The notes under the pieces were generated by a model, which was not told the DNA's origin, did no database searches, and saw nothing but the letters and a program-made list of their open reading frames with translations. 27,334 nt of DNA, from assembly GCA_937951935.1 (NCBI GenBank), contig CALGAM010000196.1:1-27334 (forward strand), read 5' to 3'. Shown in pieces: positions 22,850 through 27,334 of the stretch. This DNA comes from an uncultured Micromonospora sp. Its GTDB lineage: Bacteria > Actinomycetota > Actinomycetes > Mycobacteriales > Micromonosporaceae. The translations under genes and the position numbers were made by a program. Position 1 is the first letter of the stretch, and each line of letters starts with the position of its first letter.

Positions 22850-23092
22850 TCAGGTTGGCTTATCCAGTCCGGCACGAATATTCGCCGCCTCATTGCGCGC
22901 CGCTGTCGACTCGGCAATGGCTTTGCGACGATCTTCGTCGTACAGCAGAACAGTGGACAGAGATTCCAGGGCATCCGCAATCCGGTCCCGCCAGGCGGCA
23001 TACGACTCCGGATCGTAGTCACCAACCGGCCTTTCGGAGCGTACCTTGCGCAAGTTCTCTAGCGCTGCCCGCAGCTCTGGCGGAAGAGACAT
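22850..23092 (-). CDS. Small protein, candidate immunity protein of the orphan toxin
   Basis: The 80-residue, highly charged helical protein (PELRAALENLRKVRSERP ... YAAWRDRIADALESLSTVLL ... AIAESTAARNEAANIRAGLDKP) matches no family I know. The ATG at 23092 lies two bases after the stop of the deaminase-like toxin reading frame and has a strong GGAAGGGGG ribosome site that overlaps the end of that toxin. Immediate downstream placement, small size and lack of a signal peptide are typical of immunity genes in polymorphic toxin systems, so the role is inferred from context only. Confidence 0.68.
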   Translation of the reverse strand: MSLPPELRAALENLRKVRSERPVGDYDPESYAAWRDRIADALESLSTVLLYDEDRRKAIAESTAARNEAANIRAGLDKPT

Positions 23093-23094
23093 GC

Positions 23095-23560
23095 CTACCC
23101 CCTTCCGATTAGGGGCAAGAACCGTTGGCAGGCCGGGCAGGGACCAATCAGGGTCCCGTGATCCTCGAGTGGGAAGGCGTTACCCCTACCCCCTTCCACC
23201 AATCCGGACCGATTGGAATGTCGATCCCTCAAGGGGGATACCCGCTTGCTCGAACTTGACGGCGCATCCAACTTCTCCACACCCGCCGTGATGGCCCGAG
23301 AGAGCCACAGCTCGCGCGGTCTGCGGAGGCATAGCTCCGGTCCGAGTGTCCGTTGCATAGGCAAATGCGACCTGCGTTCCGTCTGCGGAGGTGATCTTGG
23401 TCGCAACGTTCGGCCGCACCTCTGGAGGCATGTTCAGAGCCTCATCCGCAAAATCGAGCAAGTCATCATCGGCCTCGCCCACGCCGCAGTTGTGTACGAG
23501 GACTGGCGTGGTCCCCGCCGTCACATAGTACGTGTGGGATTCGCGGCTGCTTACGTTATG
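23095..23560 (-). pseudogene. Orphan polymorphic-toxin tip: HINT remnant plus deaminase-like domain, frameshifted
   Basis: Read on the minus strand from 23560, the frame starts right after a TGA with HNVSSRESHTYYVTAG and TTPVLVHNC, the end of a HINT domain, matching the same segment of the large toxin at 26600-27334. A toxin domain follows with ALSGHHGGCGEVGCAV, the C-x-E half of a zinc deaminase site. At 23186 the frame stops within GGAAGGGGGTAG. One base over, the protein continues (NAFPLEDHGTLIGPCPACQRFLPLIG) and supplies the missing PCxxC half, ending at 23095. A single extra G in the G5 run explains the break. The pattern resembles YwqJ-type toxin deaminases. A GTG at 23524 would give only a truncated product. 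Confidence 0.72.
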
Positions 23561-24365
23561 TCATCACGCACTTCACCGGGTCTTTCGTGTTCGCCGGCAA
23601 GCCATGGGATTCATGATGGCGGATGTTGCCGGCAATGCTGACGGCAACGCCAACAGACGTCAACGCCCGAACGCGCACAGCCGTGGTTCGAAGGCGAGTA
23701 TCGTCCGCGGCAGGATCAGGTGGATGGTGCGCGGCTACGAGGCCGTTCCTCCGGCCTTAAGGGCGCTACCGCATCGCTGACGCCGACCACCCTCCAGGCG
23801 ACCCTTGACCCCGAAGACCTCTACGGCCCCTCGCCGCCAACACCACCGGACAGGCACCTGACGGCGCCAGCCCGACCACCACCCGCCCGCCAGCAGTCCG
23901 AGACTGACTGAAATGACCGATAGGCACGTGTAGTACGGGATGTCTGGCTCAAAACTGCTATACCAAATTCAAGAGCGGCCCGGCTCTGCCGGGCCGCGCG
24001 CACGCCCACCAACACCCGGGACCCCATCGAGGAATCGCCGCAGATCCGCCGGCCGAGGCCGCGACGATCCTTCGCCCAAGGGTGAGTAGCTTGGTTCCGG
24101 GGATCGACGCCGCACCGCTACGCGGCGCGCCACCGAACAGCCAGCCAGCCGAGGCGAACCGCATGGCATTTACATATCCGTATGCGTTGAGAGTTTTTGA
24201 CGGCAACCGTGACGGCAACGCGGGCCACCGACCACGAACATGCACAGCCAGCCGTTACTCTCCGTGACCTGCTCGCCCACCACCCATGCCCGGAACCCAC
24301 CACATTGAGCAGTCGCGACCAGGCTCCGGGCCGACGGAACTCGGGTCAGGTGCGAATCACGGAGG
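23561..24365. other. Gene-poor spacer between the 107-codon gene and the orphan toxin tip
   Basis: About 800 bases hold no reading frame on either strand that looks coding. The segment contains a 7-bp inverted repeat GTTGCCG/CGGCAAC (23625-23631 and 23642-23648) and three TGACGGCAAC units (23639, 24198, 24210). It may be decayed toxin or mobile-element DNA, but I recognise no homologous remnant. Confidence 0.45.
24198..24219 (+). repeat. TGACGGCAAC-type repeat, copy B
   Basis: Two TGACGGCAAC units 12 bases apart, matching copy A at 22718-22739 with two differences in 22 bases. The two copies bracket the orphan toxin-immunity module. Confidence 0.7.
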
Positions 24366-24689
24366 CTAGGGAATGCCGAGCACTTCAGAAACTGCTTCAT
24401 GCACCCTGTCCGCTATTCGCTGCAATCGCGCCCGCTCCGCTTCATCTTTCGCAGCCCGATCAATCTGCCACTCGACGAATTGCGGTGCAAACCAGATTAG
24501 TTTCACTAGCTCCGAACTCACCGTATCCGACCCAATCGAGATTGCAGCAGGAATCCGCCGAAGGAGCTCGACGTACGCATTCCCCTGACTTTCGTCAAAC
24601 ACTCCCGCCCGAAGCTTCCCAAGGAAGCCAGCCTCCTCATCCCATGCCTCGTCGAGAGCCACGATCAGGGACTCTTCGCCTTCCGTCAT
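24366..24689 (-). CDS. Hypothetical protein (107 aa) of the toxin locus
   Basis: The acidic, mainly helical protein (MTEGEESLIVALDEAWDEEAGFLGKLRAG ... ISIGSDTVSSELVKLIWFAPQFVEWQIDRAAKDEAERARLQRIADRVHEAV) belongs to no family I recognise. The ATG at 24689 is only 2 bases from the TTAG target site of the IS701 element, so its upstream sequence is now IS end DNA without a ribosome site. Before insertion it would have followed the 142-codon immunity gene by about 45 bases on the same strand. It may be another immunity or accessory gene; its present expression is doubtful. Confidence 0.65.
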   Translation of the reverse strand: MTEGEESLIVALDEAWDEEAGFLGKLRAGVFDESQGNAYVELLRRIPAAISIGSDTVSSELVKLIWFAPQFVEWQIDRAAKDEAERARLQRIADRVHEAVSEVLGIP

Positions 24690-24691
24690 CT

Positions 24692-24695
24692 TTAG
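24692..24695. repeat. Target-site duplication TTAG, left copy
   Basis: TTAG directly precedes the IS inverted repeat and recurs at 26131-26134 after the other end. It fits the YTAR target pattern of IS701-family elements. Confidence 0.8.
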
Positions 24696-26130
24696 TACTC
24701 CAGCCGGGGATCGTGATCACGGTTCGGTGAGGGCTTGTCGGGCGTAGTGGCTGTTCATTGCTCTGGCTTGGTGGCGGCGTCGGCGGGTGGACCAGAGCAG
24801 CGGGTCGCAGCGTCGGCGGGTGGGTTCGATGATCAGGATGTGGAACAGGTGGCGTAGCTCGTTGACGGTCAGGGGGATCAGTCCGATCGGCTGGTGACGG
24901 TGGTGGTGCTCGGCGGTCGCGGCGGCGAGGAACGCGTGGGCGAGGATCGCCAGGGTGCTCCAGCGGTGCCAGGAGGTCCAGCGGCGGTGTTGGTGCTGGT
25001 CGAGGCCGAGGCCGGTCTTCGCGGCCTGGAAGGATTCTTCGATCTTCCAGCGGCGGCCGGCGACCGCGACGAGGGTGCCGAGCGGGACGTATTCGGGTGA
25101 CCAGCAGCGGTGGAAGGCCAGTTCGCGGGTGCGGCGGTTGCGGCGGATCAGCAGCCAGTGGTGCCCGCCGTGGGTGTCGGTGGCGTGGGGCAGTGCGATG
25201 AAGGACCAGTCGTAGTAGCGGTGGCCCTTCGCGCCTCGGCCGGCGGACATTCGCTGCCACGCGGTGACGGGAAGCCCGGCGGCGAGAGCATCGACGCGAT
25301 GGACACCGAGGCCGGTGATCACCTGATGTGAGCAGGCCACGGCCAGGACATAGCCCAGTCGCAGCTGACGCAGCCGGGCGGCCAGCCGCGGGTCGCTGCC
25401 GTAGGCTTCGTCCCCGGTCGCCCACCGGCAGGGCAACCCGCCGGTGACCGCATCCTCGATCATGCGGGTCGCCAGCTGCGGTTTGGTCGCGAAGCGCACC
25501 TGCTCAGGGACACCGGCTTCGGCACGGCGGTCGGGATCGTCGCACCACGACTTCGGCAGGTAGAGGGCCGTGTCGAGCATCGCGTGCCCAGCCTCGGTGG
25601 CATAGACCAGGTGCACGGCGAGCTGACAGTTCTCGATCTTCCCGGCCGTGCCCGAGTACTGCCGCTGAACGCCGACGGTGTGCCGGCCCTTCTTCAGGTC
25701 ACCCGTCTCGTCGATAACCAGCACGGCCTCGACATCACCGAGATGCTCACCGACGAAGGCGCGGACATCGGCACGAACCTCGGCGTCGTCCCACGTCACC
25801 CGGGTCAGCAGGTCCTGCATCCCGTCCGGGCCGGCGTCCCCGGCGTGCTCAGCGATCGTCCAGCAGTTCTTCCGCGGTAGCGGCGCCAGCAGCCCACGGA
25901 CGAAGTCACGCACCCGGCGGCGCGGCTCGGGCCTGCGGAAACGCCGCCCGACAGTCAACATCAGCTCGTCGAACAACACCCGCCACCGCTGGGCGTCTAC
26001 CCTGTATCCGGCAGCCACCGCTGCGTCATGGTCAGTCCACACAACCGTCCATGATCAACGGTGGCTGCCCTCGTACCCCCACCGCACCAAGCCGCAGCTC
26101 AACCGAGGTCAACATCCCCCGGCTGGAGTA
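24696..26130 (-). mobile_element. IS701-family insertion sequence
   Basis: The 1435-bp element ends in imperfect terminal inverted repeats that share TACTCCAGCCGGGG at both outer ends (24696-24709 and the complement of 26117-26130) and then diverge. It is flanked by the 4-base duplication TTAG (24692-24695 and 26131-26134). It carries one intact transposase gene. Intact ends, a target duplication and a full-length transposase indicate a recent insertion. It separates the immunity gene at 26172-26600 from the 107-codon gene. Confidence 0.9.
24717..26042 (-). CDS. IS701-family DDE transposase
   Basis: The 441-residue protein has the three acidic residues of the DDE nuclease: Asp111 in VLVIDETGDLKKGRHTVGVQ, Asp211 in WATGDEAYG, and Glu335/336 in RRWKIEESFQAAKTGLGLDQ, followed by the family's Q-x-R-x-x-x-W-x-R-W motif (HQHRRWTSWHRW). 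The IENCQ motif near residues 136-140 is typical of IS701-type enzymes. The GTG start at 26042 leaves 88 bases to the right inverted repeat. No frameshift or internal stop is present, so it should be active. Confidence 0.93.
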   Translation of the reverse strand: MWTDHDAAVAAGYRVDAQRWRVLFDELMLTVGRRFRRPEPRRRVRDFVRGLLAPLPRKNCWTIAEHAGDAGPDGMQDLLTRVTWDDAEVRADVRAFVGEHLGDVEAVLVIDETGDLKKGRHTVGVQRQYSGTAGKIENCQLAVHLVYATEAGHAMLDTALYLPKSWCDDPDRRAEAGVPEQVRFATKPQLATRMIEDAVTGGLPCRWATGDEAYGSDPRLAARLRQLRLGYVLAVACSHQVITGLGVHRVDALAAGLPVTAWQRMSAGRGAKGHRYYDWSFIALPHATDTHGGHHWLLIRRNRRTRELAFHRCWSPEYVPLGTLVAVAGRRWKIEESFQAAKTGLGLDQHQHRRWTSWHRWSTLAILAHAFLAAATAEHHHRHQPIGLIPLTVNELRHLFHILIIEPTRRRCDPLLWSTRRRRHQARAMNSHYARQALTEP

Positions 26131-26134
26131 TTAG
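26131..26134. repeat. Target-site duplication TTAG, right copy
   Basis: Pairs with TTAG at 24692-24695 around the IS701 element. Confidence 0.8.
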
Positions 26135-26171
26135 CTACAAACCACATGAATCAGACGCCCTCTCGCCATAT

Positions 26172-26600
26172 CTACAGCCAATAAACGTCACCCACCGCGA
26201 GCCGCCTAAGCGCACTCGCATCCTCGGTAATAAGGGGGCTCTCTTCGTATCCAGAAATCTTCAGAAAAGCCCAATCCATCCGCTCTGCCACCACAAACCA
26301 ACTTCCCGACTCCGGATTAATCAAGTACACTTTGTCATCGGGAGCCAAAGGGCCAACTTCATCATTACCCGGACTGTTTTCCGACGCCGACCCGAGCCTG
26401 ACAGAAAATTTGTGGTAGGCCGAGTCTAACTTCATCCTCGACACACTATGAAACATCACGTCAACGATCCTCTGCCTCTCGACCGCCTCGGGGTGCGAGA
26501 ATCCGCGCAGTAACAGCTTAGAGTGTCCAGGCTCGTAGGCCCAGAGACGAACCATGAAATCGAGTTCAAGAGGAGTAACCGCAGGTCGATAATTATACAT
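26172..26600 (-). CDS. Candidate immunity protein for the HINT-linked toxin
   Basis: The 142-residue protein (MYNYRPAVTPLELDFMVRLWAYEPG ... DDKVYLINPESGSWFVVAERMDWAFLKISGY ... ALRRLAVGDVYWL) has alternating beta and alpha pattern, no signal peptide and no family I can name. Its ATG overlaps the toxin stop by one base (TGATG), the tight coupling expected of a toxin-immunity pair. Codon use is clearly less GC-biased than in the core genes, as is common for horizontally exchanged immunity genes. The role is inferred from position only. Confidence 0.7.
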   Translation of the reverse strand: MYNYRPAVTPLELDFMVRLWAYEPGHSKLLLRGFSHPEAVERQRIVDVMFHSVSRMKLDSAYHKFSVRLGSASENSPGNDEVGPLAPDDKVYLINPESGSWFVVAERMDWAFLKISGYEESPLITEDASALRRLAVGDVYWL

Positions 26601-27334
26601 CAGACCCCCACTCGCACCCAGTCATTTACTCTTCTGTTCCACCGATAGAATTCGACCTTCTCAAGCAGGCCGGCATCGGCCACCTGCAGCAACTCCCATT
26701 GGGTATGCATGATACCTGCGCGCCCGTACCGTTCAAACGCGGTTTTGGCGGATCTAACGGCCGATTCAACACCACCACCAGCACCAGGCAAATCGTCCAG
26801 CATGAAGGAGATCCTTGTCGTTCCCGAAACCACACCAGCAACGGCGTCCTTCACTTGTTCCTCCCAGGGATAATCCGGCGTACCACTAATTCTCCGCGCA
26901 CCCACCTTGGCCGCGAAGGCACCCAGTCCACCGTTACCGATTCCACTACTCTTGTCATACCGACCGAGTGCAACATGATCGATTCCGTCATTTGAGCCAG
27001 AGCCCGCAGAACCACTGCCACTATCACCACCACAGTTATGCGCGAGGATTGGCGTCCTACCCGCTAGAACGTAGTACGTGTGGGTGTTGGTGGTGGTGAG
27101 GTTGTGGACGGTGGCCCGGGAGGTCGTCCAGTGTTGGATGGCGGTGAACTGGACGTGGGTGCCGGCGCTGGTTTGGAGCCACTGGCCGGGTTGTAGGTCG
27201 GTGGCGTCGATCCACTCGTGGAGTTCGGGTACCCAGAAGGGGTGGCCGTCGGTGGCGGTCACCTCGGCCGTCTCCGAACCGTGCGGTCCGTCGGTGTCGA
27301 TGACGACCTTCACCAGGTGCTTGACACCGTCACC
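26600..27334 (-). CDS. Polymorphic toxin, 3' part: HINT pretoxin domain and C-terminal toxin domain (runs off right edge)
   Basis: The last 244 residues of a larger protein are in the window. Residues about 1-101 are a pretoxin HINT (intein-like) domain: TATDGHPFWVPELHEWIDATDLQPGQWLQ, TVHNLTTTNTHTYYVLAG and the closing His-Asn-Cys at 99-101, where self-cleavage would release the tip. A Gly/Ser-rich spacer (GGDSGSGSAGSGSNDG) leads into a toxin domain of about 130 residues (DHVALGRYDKSSGIGNGGLG, SGTTRISFMLDDLPG, MHTQWELLQVADAGLLEKVEFYRW). The T-x-W-E-L stretch recalls a group of actinobacterial toxin tips, but I cannot name its activity. Composition changes from GC-rich HINT to lower-GC toxin tip, as expected for a swapped tip. 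The upstream delivery part (perhaps RHS repeats) is not visible. Confidence 0.85.
   Translation of the reverse strand, partial: GDGVKHLVKVVIDTDGPHGSETAEVTATDGHPFWVPELHEWIDATDLQPGQWLQTSAGTHVQFTAIQHWTTSRATVHNLTTTNTHTYYVLAGRTPILAHNCGGDSGSGSAGSGSNDGIDHVALGRYDKSSGIGNGGLGAFAAKVGARRISGTPDYPWEEQVKDAVAGVVSGTTRISFMLDDLPGAGGGVESAVRSAKTAFERYGRAGIMHTQWELLQVADAGLLEKVEFYRWNRRVNDWVRVGV

Noticed and set aside
23680..23700. GTGGTTCGAAGGC resembling a tRNA T-arm
   Set aside because: No acceptor stem, anticodon arm or D-arm can be built around it, so it is not a tRNA or a clear tRNA-derived attachment site.
23720..23911. Plus-strand frame in the gene-poor spacer
   Set aside because: Pro/Thr-rich product without start context or homology; more likely random opening in GC-rich DNA.

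Overview
The window is high-GC actinobacterial chromosome. The gene families and the local gene order (rimP-nusA-ylxR-infB near dxr-rseP-ispG and a DUF4081-GNAT gene) fit a Micromonosporaceae genome, most likely Micromonospora or a close relative. The genus is inferred from gene content and codon use, not from a marker gene.

Core region, 1-22.5 kb. On the minus strand, rimP-nusA-ylxR-infB form the classic translation/transcription operon, with infB running off the left edge. Two ferritin-like (DUF4439-type) genes and an F420-type DUF385 reductase lie on the plus strand and converge on a minus-strand map-VIT1 pair. An ArsR-type regulator overlaps a SulP transporter gene. A DUF456 membrane protein follows. 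Next is a dicarboxylate/amino-acid:cation symporter preceded by a 25-codon ORF that looks like an actinobacterial cysteine leader peptide. An old-yellow-enzyme reductase has an array of helically phased repeats in its promoter region. A DUF4081-GNAT acetyltransferase is divergent from a padR-type regulator broken by two apparent one-base deletions. A plus-strand three-gene operon encodes a DUF4956 membrane protein, a VTC-type polyphosphate-polymerase domain protein and a secreted CotH-type kinase with a cellulose-binding CBM2. It sits between the GNAT gene and the isoprenoid/site-2-protease cluster dxr-rseP-ispG (minus strand). A Uma2-type nuclease-like gene lies upstream of dxr.

Accessory region, 22.5-27.3 kb. 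Base composition drops and the content changes to a polymorphic-toxin locus read on the minus strand. From the right edge inwards it holds: the 3' end of a large toxin (HINT pretoxin domain, His-Asn-Cys junction, C-terminal toxin domain); its overlapping candidate immunity gene; an IS701-family insertion sequence with terminal inverted repeats and a TTAG target duplication; a 107-codon gene of unknown function; about 0.8 kb without genes; an orphan second toxin tip (end of a HINT domain fused to a deaminase-like domain, frameshifted in a G5 run); and an 80-codon candidate immunity gene. Short TGACGGCAAC repeats flank the orphan module. This looks like a toxin gene with a displaced alternative tip/immunity cassette stored downstream, later hit by an IS.

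Five strong hairpins separate convergent or adjacent transcription units. No rRNA, tRNA or CRISPR was found.
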